Positions 14,558 through 20,790 of a stretch of DNA of 64,000 bases are shown here, piece after piece. The notes under the pieces are model-generated. The model made no database searches. It had not been told where the DNA came from and saw only the letters and a program-made list of their open reading frames with translations. How positions within the stretch are numbered: the first letter of the stretch is position 1; the number at the start of each line of letters is the position of its first letter. The DNA is from Paenibacillus_AA sp045062745 (lineage in GTDB: Bacteria; Bacillota; Bacilli; Paenibacillales; NBRC-103111): NCBI RefSeq assembly GCF_045062745.1, contig NZ_JBJGED010000030.1, forward strand, positions 1 through 64,000, written 5' to 3'. Position numbers and translations under genes: made by a program.

Positions 14558-14754
14558 CCTGCTTTCCTCCTCTCATAGCCTTCCAACGCCTGGAGGCGTT
14601 CCACCTCAAGTTCAACCTCGTCGATCTCATCCAGCGCCTCGCGTGTCTTGTGTGCCAATTCCTGCAACTCCATCAGCGTGCTAAGGCCGCTGTGATTCTT
14701 GTGCAGGATGTCGTGCAACTTCTCGATTACGTTTCTTGCCGCGTTCATGGTCAT
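14554..14754 (-). CDS. Small helical phage protein (66 aa)
   Basis: A 66-aa helical protein (RNVIEKLHDILHKNHSGLST...) with leucine heptads toward the end. The start may be the second Met. Overlaps both neighbours. Function unknown. Confidence 0.6.
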   Translation of the reverse strand: MTMNAARNVIEKLHDILHKNHSGLSTLMELQELAHKTREALDEIDEVELEVERLQALEGYERRKAG

Positions 14755-15149
14755 TGGTTTTCTCCTCTCAGCCGCTTCAATGTCTCCCGGGCGCGATCTC
14801 CACCATCGACATGGATTTCACTCGTCCCATGTAAGATTCCATCCCAGTTATAATCAGCCGCGTACCATTCCAGTGTCTTTTGTGCTTCCTCTAGCTGCCT
14901 TTTGTAGTCGTCGCACATTTTGATTAATTCGTGCTCGACGTCCTTCGCTGTCTCTAGCTGAGATACTAGGGAGGCTAACCATTCAGGAGCGTTGGAAAGC
15001 AGTTGTAAGTTGTTTCGCATTTCGACAGTAGCGATTACTTCGTCCGCGACTCCAGTGAAAACGGTAATGTATGGTTTGATCGCATGCTTCCCTTTCCACG
15101 TTCCCGGCGTTGCCTTGCTCAGCGCTTCTTTGATCTCGTTCAGGTTCAT
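14751..15149 (-). CDS. Phage early protein with Ead/Ea22-like N-terminus (132 aa)
   Basis: A 132-aa protein. EALSKATPGTWKG and then LLSNAPEWLASLVSQLE match the N-terminal pattern of Ead/Ea22-type early proteins of temperate phages; a coiled coil (about residues 60-95) follows. Such proteins are common and of unknown role. Starts within the stop of the 51-aa gene (ATGA). Confidence 0.65.
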   Translation of the reverse strand: MNLNEIKEALSKATPGTWKGKHAIKPYITVFTGVADEVIATVEMRNNLQLLSNAPEWLASLVSQLETAKDVEHELIKMCDDYKRQLEEAQKTLEWYAADYNWDGILHGTSEIHVDGGDRARETLKRLRGENQ

Positions 15150-15301
15150 CGGCCTTCCACCTTCTCATTCCACAGTTTGCGGAGCCGATCCATTTCATCG
15201 GGCCGGTATACAGGCTTTTGGTATTCGAACCGCTTCTCGGCCCAGATCATCTGTACCGTTTCCCGTTCCTCTTTCGTGAGGTGATCGTCTTCGTAAAGCA
15301 T
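15146..15301 (-). CDS. Small phage early protein (51 aa)
   Basis: ATG at 15301 with GGAGGATGAAAACG upstream; an ATG three codons earlier overlaps the ribosome binding site. The product is a charged helix ending RLRKLWNEKVEGR. Overlaps the 132-aa gene by ATGA. It shares DNA in a different frame with the 71-aa ORF upstream. Confidence 0.6.
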   Translation of the reverse strand: MLYEDDHLTKEERETVQMIWAEKRFEYQKPVYRPDEMDRLRKLWNEKVEGR

Positions 15302-15410
15302 CGTTTTCATCCTCCAGCTCATTTATTTGGTTGATCAGGTATTGTACATATTGTTCTTGGGTTGTTAGTTGATGTTCTAGGAGGGTTATTCTTTGGAGTA
15401 GGGGATTCAT
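15195..15410 (-). CDS. Small coiled-coil ORF (71 aa), overlaps next gene
   Basis: Starts at an ATG behind GGACGGAGGCCGCCA, the ribosome binding site carried by repeat copy H. The first 42 residues are a coiled coil (LLQRITLLEHQLTTQEQYVQ ...). The last 36 codons overlap the 51-aa gene in another frame, so the C-terminus may be unselected sequence. Confidence 0.5.
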   Translation of the reverse strand: MNPLLQRITLLEHQLTTQEQYVQYLINQINELEDENDALRRRSPHERGTGNGTDDLGREAVRIPKACIPAR

Positions 15411-15414
15411 TGGC

Positions 15415-15465
15415 GGCCTCCGTCCTGCGGACTAAGCGGATTCGTTCGTCTCGGTGGCCTTCGGC
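15415..15465 (-). repeat. Dispersed prophage repeat, copy H
   Basis: Minus strand: GCCGAAGGCCACCGAGACG, AACGAATCCGCTTAG, a GTCC-GCA-GGAC hairpin and GGAGGCC. The first half encodes the last residues and the stop of the 58-aa protein; the last part is the ribosome binding site of the 71-aa ORF. One of the most complete copies. Confidence 0.78.
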
Positions 15466-15608
15466 AAAACAATTTCGACATAACCCTGATCGAGCATACC
15501 TTGAAGATGATCTTCGTATATCTCGATGATTTCGCCTGGATTGTGATCGTCATGATACCCAACAGGCCGTAACACCCTTACGATGACTCTTTTTCGCTCG
15601 TCTTTCAT
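15432..15608 (-). CDS. Small phage early protein (58 aa)
   Basis: ATG at 15608 behind TGGAGGAAGCGAA. The peptide begins MKDERKRVIVRVLRPVGYHD and continues with NPGEIIEIYEDHLQGMLDQG, a compact beta-alpha pattern. The tail LPKATETNESA comes from repeat copy H. No family recognised. Confidence 0.65.
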   Translation of the reverse strand: MKDERKRVIVRVLRPVGYHDDHNPGEIIEIYEDHLQGMLDQGYVEIVLPKATETNESA

Positions 15609-15626
15609 TTCGCTTCCTCCAATGAG

Positions 15627-16118
15627 TTATGCCGGAACGCTCTCCGAATCCTCAATGATTTTGAAAAACTCGCTTGCTTTCATTTCCACGAATCCGGTAG
15701 GTGTTACCTCGGGAGCAGGGTCAATCGAACAGTAGAGGATTCGGTTTTGGTCGAATAGTCTGCTCCTGTATCGGCCGCCCATCACCTTGCAGTACATAAT
15801 GACCATTGGCTTTCGCTTCACCTCTAACCCGGATTCTTTCAGTGACTTAACCCACGTCTTACCGATCTTCGAAGTGGATTTGATCTTCCTTAATCCGTTG
15901 TCGTGCTGCGCGCCAAGTATGTTTTTGAAATTCTCAGCGTCATTTCCACTCGGCACGATGTAGAGCGCGTCATCTGCGGCATAATACTCATCGGATTCAA
16001 TGCCGTTTTCACTCGTAAACTTTTTTACAAAATCTCTGACCAGCTTCGAATTTTCTTTATACGCAAACCAATGTTGATGGAGCGGCGAGTGCTCTGTAAC
16101 GATAAAGTATTTTTCCAT
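15627..16118 (-). CDS. Phage early protein (163 aa)
   Basis: A 163-aa protein starting at the ATG at 16118 (AAGGAGAAGTGAAC before it). Mixed alpha/beta: MEKYFIVTEHSPLHQHWFAY, later VKRKPMVIMYCKVMGGRYRS and a C-terminal acidic helix. No motif is recognised. Confidence 0.65.
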   Translation of the reverse strand: MEKYFIVTEHSPLHQHWFAYKENSKLVRDFVKKFTSENGIESDEYYAADDALYIVPSGNDAENFKNILGAQHDNGLRKIKSTSKIGKTWVKSLKESGLEVKRKPMVIMYCKVMGGRYRSRLFDQNRILYCSIDPAPEVTPTGFVEMKASEFFKIIEDSESVPA

Positions 16119-16143
16119 GTTCACTTCTCCTTAGGTTTGATCT

Positions 16144-16185
16144 TGCTTCGATTTCGACCGAATCCGCTCAGCGATAGCGGCGGCC
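16144..16185 (+). repeat. Dispersed prophage repeat, copy I (inverted)
   Basis: Plus strand: TTCGACCGAATCCGCTCAG, then GCGATAGCGGCGGCC. Same orientation as copies D and G, upstream of the 163-aa gene. Confidence 0.65.
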
Positions 16186-16233
16186 GTAGATTGTTGTTTA
16201 AATATGACTAAGGGTCATGCTATGATAGTGCCG

Positions 16234-16350
16234 TTATGCATCTTTAGCGTTTGAAGCTTTGTTTTGCTTGGATTGATCGAGGCGGTTTAGGATATCACTA
16301 AGGTGCTTATGGTTCTGGGACAGGGTTGAGGCGGAAAGTTTGATGTTCAT
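16234..16350 (-). CDS. Small phage protein after the Cro-like gene (38 aa)
   Basis: ATG at 16350 behind AAAGGAGATGTGAAACG, a strong ribosome binding site. The product is a polar 38-aa peptide (MNIKLSASTLSQNHKHLSDI ...). First gene after the Cro-like repressor in the same transcript. Function unknown. Confidence 0.55.
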   Translation of the reverse strand: MNIKLSASTLSQNHKHLSDILNRLDQSKQNKASNAKDA

Positions 16351-16365
16351 CGTTTCACATCTCCT

Positions 16366-16602
16366 TTAAGATGCTGTTTTGTTCTTTTGATTCGAAACGA
16401 ATCGTTTTTCTTCAAAAAAAAGATTCCAGTCGAAATGTAGCGCTGCTGCGATCTTTTTAGCCAACTTAACGCTTAATCCTCTACCGTTTTCGATGTTAGA
16501 ATAAGCACTCCGACTAATACCGGCCAACTTAGCAACCTGCTCCTGAGTGAGCTTCCCCCGAATTTCAATAAGCCAAGTCCGAGGCATCAAGTATTGAGAC
16601 AT
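16366..16602 (-). CDS. Cro-like HTH regulator of the lytic operon
   Basis: A 78-aa protein that is little more than one Xre-type helix-turn-helix (KLTQEQVAKLAGISRSAYSN). It is the first gene of the minus-strand early operon and faces the repressor across a 165-bp control region, the place of Cro. An operator-like palindrome (16389-16403) lies in its own 3' end. The ribosome binding site is GGAGGTGAATACCTA. Confidence 0.82.
   Translation of the reverse strand: MSQYLMPRTWLIEIRGKLTQEQVAKLAGISRSAYSNIENGRGLSVKLAKKIAAALHFDWNLFFEEKRFVSNQKNKTAS
16389..16403. promoter_or_regulatory. Operator palindrome inside the Cro-like gene
   Basis: GATTCGAAACGAATC, the same inverted repeat (GATTC-5-GAATC) as the control-region operators, placed at the end of the Cro-like coding sequence. 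It could help DNA looping by the repressor. Confidence 0.6.
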
Positions 16603-16619
16603 TAGGTATTCACCTCCTT

Positions 16620-16634
16620 GATTCGTATCGAATC
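16620..16634. promoter_or_regulatory. Immunity operator O1
   Basis: GATTCGTATCGAATC, an almost perfect palindrome covering the 5' end of the early leader next to the Cro-like gene ribosome binding site. Confidence 0.72.
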
Positions 16635-16647
16635 ATGTTATAAGCCT

Positions 16648-16676
16648 ATAATAATGATTCATAACGAATCTGTCAA
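16648..16676 (-). promoter_or_regulatory. Leftward early promoter with operator O2 filling its spacer
   Basis: Minus strand: TTGACA (16671-16676), a 17-bp spacer, TATTAT (16648-16653). The spacer holds operator GATTCATAACGAATC (16656-16670), so a bound repressor would block RNA polymerase. This is the promoter of the lytic early operon. Confidence 0.8.
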
Positions 16677-16684
16677 GGGGTTTT

Positions 16685-16733
16685 TATTCTTAACGAATCA
16701 AAATTGAAACGTTTCGATTTGAAGCGTTATAAT
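16685..16733 (+). promoter_or_regulatory. Repressor promoter with operators O3 and degenerate O4
   Basis: Plus strand: TTGAAA (16704-16709), 18-bp spacer, TATAAT (16728-16733). Upstream lies TATTCTTAACGAATC (16685-16699), and a weaker half-site-like GAAACGTTTCGATTT overlaps the -35. Operator occupancy could activate or repress the repressor gene. Confidence 0.7.
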
Positions 16734-16766
16734 ATCTTAATGAAGCAAAAAAAAGGAGGCTCAAAA

Positions 16767-17060
16767 GTGATCGGCGACCGCATAAAGAGTCTACGGAAAG
16801 GGAAGGGTTTGACCCAAGAAGAAGCAGCGAAAAGATTAAAAATGATACGAAGCACTTATTCGAATTACGAAAACGGCAACAGAGAGCCAGACTTCGAAAC
16901 TGCTGAGAAGATAGCAGAGTTTTACGGAGTTGACGTCAATTATTTATTAGGAAAATTCACCAATGATCAAGCGAAGAACGCTGTGTTAGAGGCATACACT
17001 CGCTTGCCGCAAGATAAGAGAAAAATCATTGATGAAATGATTAAAGCACTATCTGAGTAG
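16767..17060 (+). CDS. CI-like prophage repressor
   Basis: A 97-aa Xre-family protein starting at a GTG with AGGAGGCTCAAAA upstream; the longer ORF would run over the promoter. The helix-turn-helix is LTQEEAAKRLKMIRSTYSNY. The C-terminal part is short, with no LexA-type peptidase domain, so induction cannot proceed by RecA-stimulated self-cleavage. It faces the Cro-like gene across operators O1 to O4. Confidence 0.82.
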   Translation: MIGDRIKSLRKGKGLTQEEAAKRLKMIRSTYSNYENGNREPDFETAEKIAEFYGVDVNYLLGKFTNDQAKNAVLEAYTRLPQDKRKIIDEMIKALSE

Positions 17061-17198
17061 GTTCTCTAATGATTCGATAATCTCAGAGAAATCAACATCA
17101 TTCAGGGTTTTAATTTGCTCAAGTAGCACTCTTTGTTTGTCAGAGGACAAGTCTTCCATAAGTCTGAGTATCGCTTCAAAATGAATCGATTTTGTCAT
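17049..17198 (-). CDS. Small convergent ORF next to the repressor (49 aa)
   Basis: ATG at 17198 behind GGGGGAATGCAGCG; ends 12 bp inside the repressor's 3' end on the other strand. The product is an acidic helical peptide (MTKSIHFEAILRLMEDLSSD ...). It might be an antirepressor-type partner; only its position suggests this. Confidence 0.5.
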   Translation of the reverse strand: MTKSIHFEAILRLMEDLSSDKQRVLLEQIKTLNDVDFSEIIESLENLLR

Positions 17199-17244
17199 CG
17201 CTGCATTCCCCCATAATCATCCTGTGGATTTAATATTATCAGAA

Positions 17245-17280
17245 ATGCGAACTTGAGAGAATGTATGTTCGCATTTTGAT
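17245..17280 (+). promoter_or_regulatory. Promoter and operator of the second HTH gene
   Basis: An 8-bp inverted repeat ATGCGAAC / GTTCGCAT (17245-17252 and 17267-17274) brackets a -35-like TTGAGA (17253-17258), with TTGATT about 17 bp on. The arms overlap the promoter, fitting autorepression. The sequence differs from the immunity operators, so this regulator reads its own site. Confidence 0.6.
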
Positions 17281-17307
17281 TAAAAAATTTTTGTTGAGGG
17301 GTAAAAA

Positions 17308-17541
17308 ATGGCCTTCCGAGTCGGGAGAGTCCTTCTAAACCCTCGTCTAAAGGAACGTGGCCTAACACAAGAAGACCTAGCCCGACATATGAAGGTATCA
17401 CAATCATACATTTCCCAGATTGCAAGGAACAAGAAACCGCTTTCTCTTGAATTTGCAAGAAATGTAGCTCACTTTATTGGTTGTGAAGTGAACGATCTTG
17501 TTATCTGGGAATGGGTTGACGAGGACGAAGAAGGCGAGTAG
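17308..17541 (+). CDS. Second Xre-type HTH regulator
   Basis: A 77-aa protein with the helix-turn-helix LTQEDLARHMKVSQSYISQI and an acidic tail. It lies between the immunity genes and the integrase, on the lysogeny strand. It may control integration or a lysogenic function. The ribosome binding site is GAGGGGTAAAAA. Confidence 0.75.
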   Translation: MAFRVGRVLLNPRLKERGLTQEDLARHMKVSQSYISQIARNKKPLSLEFARNVAHFIGCEVNDLVIWEWVDEDEEGE

Positions 17542-17934
17542 AAATACTCTCCCCGGCCCGAATATAACCCAGAGGTTATTTTAAAGACAGTAAATACCCC
17601 TTCATAGTTTTCCATTCACCATGATGCCGGAAGGGTACACTTGTCTCTAACTTGTATAGGCAGTTTACCACTCTTTTAAATTTTGGAAAAGAGAAATCTT
17701 GTCGAATCACCGTCCAAATTGATGCATTTTGTATCGACCTGTTTCATGTTGCCGAGTATCGGGTAAATATGTAATTTGTAAATTATCAGACAATTTAATT
17801 ATAACAAGGTTTGTAAGGTTTTTATTTAGGAACAAACTCCTAACTTTATGGACAACTCCACCCAAAGCATGGACAATTGGAATTACACATAGATGATTTT
17901 GATCAAACTAGAGCCATTCCATAGAGGAGGAACT
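17542..17934. other. Gene-free stretch before the integrase
   Basis: No ORF with a credible start is seen here. It holds a small hairpin ATAACC-CAGA-GGTTAT with TTT (17564-17582), a weak terminator for the HTH gene, and the integrase promoter at 17776-17805. Such stretches in serine-integrase phages can contain the recombination-directionality control; none is evident. Confidence 0.5.
17776..17805 (+). promoter_or_regulatory. Integrase promoter
   Basis: TTGTAA (17776-17781), 18-bp spacer, TATAAC (17800-17805), about 130 bp upstream of the integrase start. Confidence 0.5.
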
Positions 17935-19359
17935 ATGAGAGCTGTCGCCTACATCCGGGTATCCACTGACGATCAAGTTGATGGATACTCCTTAGAGAAG
18001 CAAGAAGAGGAATGTCTTCGATACATCAAGCAAAACGGCTATCAGTATATAGAGACGTTTATGGACGATGGCTATTCAGCCAAGGACATGAAACGACCGG
18101 CTCTGCAACGAATGCTGTCCGAGATCCCGAATCGATCCTTTGACATGATCGTGGTTTGGCACACGGACCGGTTAACCCGCGATATCATCGACGGTCTGAC
18201 GATGGTTAAGACACTGTTCAACAAATACGGCATCAAGTTCGCATCTGTGACCGAGGATATAGACACATCGTCGTATGATGGCATGATGATGTTCACCATG
18301 CGGCTCATGATGGCCCAAAGGGAGCGCGAACGCATCGGGGAACGGGTAAGTATGGCATTGACCCGTAAAGCCTCTACGGGCAAACGTGTGAACCTGGGAG
18401 CCATATATGGATACGATGTGACGGGCGGTCGGTTGGTGGTCAACCCACAAGAGGCGGATGTTGTCCGTGATATTTATCAACATTATGTGTATAAGGGCTG
18501 GGGATACGGGAAAATCGCCGCCCACTTGAATGAATCAGGAGTACCGGCGAAGAAGACGCAATGGAACGCTTCCACGATCAAAGGAATACTCAAGAACATC
18601 ACATACACAGGGATGAATGAGTGGACGCCGAAGAACGGGACGCCCATTGTGACCCAAGGCGATCATGAAGCCATCATAGACGCTGAATTGTTCACCCTCG
18701 CCCAGACGCAGCTAAAACGCCGTGGATCGCTCGAAATGTCCCGTAGTAGTTACCACTACCCCTTCTCTTCCATCATCAAATGTGGGGCCTGTGGCGCTTC
18801 CTATACGGCCTCCTACACGCGTAAGCCGGTGGACAAGTATGGGTATTGCAATTACCGCTGCTCGAATAAGAAGGCGGGCCTGTGCCATGAGCCGGACATA
18901 GCGGAAATCAAGTTCGCTAAGTTGTTCTTTGAGTTTTTCTCCAGGGTGACGATTGAACCCGAACCCTATACACCTGCGATCAGTGAAGACGTGGTGAAGC
19001 AAGCCGAGAAAGAACGGAAGCGAATCGAACGGGAAATAGTGAAGTTGGACAACCGGAAGAGTAATTTGTTGGACATGCTTGGGGATAAAATCATCACACG
19101 CGAGGACTACAAGAAGAAGGTCGAGGAAATCAATCAGTCGTTGACGAAACTGCAAAATGACTTGAATGTGTTGCAACCGAAGGAAGTTGCGGTTACGCGG
19201 TCGCCTGATGAAGTCGTGGACATGATTCGGAAACTCGAAGATAACTGGATGGCAATGCCGAACGAGGACCGGAAATTTATCATTCAAATGTTGTTCAAAC
19301 GAATCGTCATTCAGAAAACTGAAAATGAATGGGTCATAAAAGAAGTGGAGCCAGCCTAA
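17935..19359 (+). CDS. int: Large serine recombinase (prophage integrase)
   Basis: A 474-aa integrase of the large serine recombinase family. The resolvase-type catalytic domain opens with VAYIRVSTDDQ (nucleophile Ser10) and has the Arg-rich helix segment QRERERIGERVSMAL. A recombinase domain follows (about 155-260), then a zinc ribbon with Cys283, Cys286, Cys305 or 309 and Cys317, and a coiled coil (about 335-405) typical of these integrases. The ATG at 17935 has GAGGAGGAACT upstream. The gene ends 24 bp before the tRNA-Pro 3' end, so the attachment site is next to it. Confidence 0.95.
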   Translation: MRAVAYIRVSTDDQVDGYSLEKQEEECLRYIKQNGYQYIETFMDDGYSAKDMKRPALQRMLSEIPNRSFDMIVVWHTDRLTRDIIDGLTMVKTLFNKYGIKFASVTEDIDTSSYDGMMMFTMRLMMAQRERERIGERVSMALTRKASTGKRVNLGAIYGYDVTGGRLVVNPQEADVVRDIYQHYVYKGWGYGKIAAHLNESGVPAKKTQWNASTIKGILKNITYTGMNEWTPKNGTPIVTQGDHEAIIDAELFTLAQTQLKRRGSLEMSRSSYHYPFSSIIKCGACGASYTASYTRKPVDKYGYCNYRCSNKKAGLCHEPDIAEIKFAKLFFEFFSRVTIEPEPYTPAISEDVVKQAEKERKRIEREIVKLDNRKSNLLDMLGDKIITREDYKKKVEEINQSLTKLQNDLNVLQPKEVAVTRSPDEVVDMIRKLEDNWMAMPNEDRKFIIQMLFKRIVIQKTENEWVIKEVEPA

Positions 19360-19375
19360 GCCAGCTCCACTTTCT
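19347..19375 (+). terminator. Hairpin terminator at the integrase stop
   Basis: GTGGAGC ... GCTCCAC pairs across the stop codon, followed by TTTCTTTG. It would end integrase transcription before the convergent tRNA gene. Confidence 0.6.
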
Positions 19376-19460
19376 TTGTAAGTCGGAATGGCGGGGATCG
19401 AACCCGCGACCTCACGCACCCCAAGCGTGCACGCTACCGCTGCGCTACATCCCGAAATCT
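19360..19460. other. Probable right attachment site region
   Basis: The prophage/chromosome border must fall between the integrase end and the chromosomal ADH gene, most likely in or beside the tRNA-Pro gene. The left border is outside the window, so the crossover core cannot be defined from this sequence. Confidence 0.45.
19383..19454 (-). tRNA. tRNA-Pro (anticodon GGG)
   Basis: A complete cloverleaf on the minus strand. Acceptor CGGGATG pairs with CATTCCG; anticodon arm CACGC-TTGGGGT-GCGTG gives GGG at positions 34-36; T arm GCGGG-TTCGATC-CCCGC; discriminator A. CCA is not encoded. The D-loop is short (AGCGGTA). It lies between the prophage integrase and the ADH gene and is driven by the promoter at 19523-19552. 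Confidence 0.93.
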
Positions 19461-19500
19461 CCGGGGTTTCCTATGTCCTGACAGGCTGCGCCATACCCCG
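19461..19500 (-). pseudogene. tRNA-like fragment (5' half of a tRNA-Pro?) in the tRNA leader
   Basis: The minus strand reads CGGGGTATGGCGCAGCCTG, the acceptor, D-stem and D-loop start of a second proline tRNA, then breaks off into TCAGGACATAGGAA and ACCCCG. The last six bases can pair with CGGGGT. No anticodon or T arm follows. It may be a remnant of a tRNA disrupted by integration or deletion. Confidence 0.5.
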
Positions 19501-19522
19501 ACGATTCAGCGGTGCAAAAACG

Positions 19523-19552
19523 ATTATACTATAGAGGGACGCCCCCTTGCAA
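19523..19552 (-). promoter_or_regulatory. tRNA promoter
   Basis: Minus strand: TTGCAA (19547-19552), 18-bp spacer, TATAAT (19523-19528), reading into the tRNA-like fragment and tRNA-Pro. Confidence 0.7.
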
Positions 19553-19578
19553 TCCTTTCCTTCCCCGCGAACACGAAG

Positions 19579-20610
19579 TCACGGATGCAGCAGCACTTTC
19601 GCGACCGGCCCCGGGTTCGAAATCAGCCGCTCGTACCAGGCCCCCGCCTCCTCGAACGGCGCCTTGACGACCCACGCCTCGTCCATGCGGATGCGGCCGT
19701 CGGCGATCCATTGCAGCGCAGACTTGAAATTCGCCGCCGAATAGGCGAACGCCCCGACGCAGACGATCTCGCTGCGGATGATGTGGTTTACCGGCAGCGT
19801 CGAGTCCGCCTCATGCAGGCCGGTGAAGATGACCCGTCCGCCGTAGGCGACGCACTCGATGCACTGCGTGCGCGTAGCGCCGGCGCCCACGGCATCGACG
19901 GCGACGTCTACCCCCTCTCCCCCGGTCAGACGCTCCAGCTCCTGCTTCACGTCGACCTCGAGCGGGTTCAGGGTCACCGCCCCCAGCTCGGCCGCCAGCG
20001 CGAGCCGCTCCGGATTGCGGTCGACCGCATAGACCGCCGTCACCCCGTGCGCCTGCATCGCCTGCAGGGCGAACAGGCCGATCGGCCCGAGGCCGACGAT
20101 GAGGACGCGGTGACCGGGCTGCGCCTCGGCCAGCTCGGCCGCCCGGACTCCGCAGGCGAGCGGCTCGACATAGGTGCCCTGCTCGAACGTGACGTGGTCG
20201 GGCAGCACATGGACGGAGCGGGCCGGTACGGTCACATACTCGGCGTTGCTGCCCGGCAGCGCGGCGCTCAGCAGCTTGCGGTTCACGCACCGCTGCTGCT
20301 GCCCCCGCTCGCAGGCACTGCAATGCCCGCACGTGACGAGCGGGTTCGCGGTCACGCGGACGCCCGGCTGCAGGTGCGGGAAGAGACGGCCTGCACGCTC
20401 CCCGATCTGCTCGATCGTACCGGAAAACTCATGGCCGAAGATCATCGGCGGCTTCCGCAGAGAGTTGTGCCCGAGATAGCCGCTTAGCTCCGAGCCGCAA
20501 ATGCCGGAGTAGACGACGCGGATCAGCACCTCCTCTTCCCCGGGGACCGGCTTCGCCGTCTCCCGAACGTTCATCTGACGGGGACCGTCGTAGTACAAGG
20601 CTTTCATCAT
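19579..20610 (-). CDS. Zinc-dependent medium-chain alcohol/polyol dehydrogenase
   Basis: A 343-aa MDR-family NAD(P)-dependent dehydrogenase. Catalytic-zinc residues are in SGICGSE and FGHEFSG; the structural-zinc loop is CGHCSACERGQQQRC; the nucleotide fold is VLIVGLGPIGLFAL. The nearest types are galactitol-1-phosphate, sorbitol or threonine dehydrogenases; the substrate cannot be read. The ATG at 20610 (AGGAGG upstream) is used, not the longer ORF. It has its own promoter and lies after the galE terminator, so any link to galactose use is only by proximity. Confidence 0.88.
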   Translation of the reverse strand: MMKALYYDGPRQMNVRETAKPVPGEEEVLIRVVYSGICGSELSGYLGHNSLRKPPMIFGHEFSGTIEQIGERAGRLFPHLQPGVRVTANPLVTCGHCSACERGQQQRCVNRKLLSAALPGSNAEYVTVPARSVHVLPDHVTFEQGTYVEPLACGVRAAELAEAQPGHRVLIVGLGPIGLFALQAMQAHGVTAVYAVDRNPERLALAAELGAVTLNPLEVDVKQELERLTGGEGVDVAVDAVGAGATRTQCIECVAYGGRVIFTGLHEADSTLPVNHIIRSEIVCVGAFAYSAANFKSALQWIADGRIRMDEAWVVKAPFEEAGAWYERLISNPGPVAKVLLHP

Positions 20611-20688
20611 GCAGCTGCCTCCTTGTAGGTAGCAAGAATATTTTCTGTAATGCCGAACGTAAATCCGATATTTCAAAATGTCGCCCCT

Positions 20689-20717
20689 ACTGTACCACGG
20701 TCCCCCGACGCCGTCAA
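20689..20717 (-). promoter_or_regulatory. Promoter of the dehydrogenase gene
   Basis: Minus strand: TTGACG (20712-20717), 17-bp spacer, TACAGT (20689-20694). Confidence 0.7.
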
Positions 20718-20739
20718 TAGAGCAGCCCGCCCCGGACGG

Positions 20740-20767
20740 AAAAAAGCCGCACGGCATCCCGTACGGC
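20740..20767 (-). terminator. Terminator of the gal operon
   Basis: Minus strand 9-bp stem GCCGTACGG-GATG-CCGTGCGGC followed by TTTTTT, 24 bp after the galE stop. Confidence 0.85.
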
Positions 20768-20790
20768 ACATTCCCTATTTCTGAATTCAA

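Noticed and set aside
1..19359. Transposase or IS element within the prophage
   Set aside because: The only recombinase is the large serine integrase; no inverted repeats or transposase motifs were seen.
19461..19500. A second functional tRNA gene
   Set aside because: No anticodon arm or T arm follows the D-loop; only a fragment.
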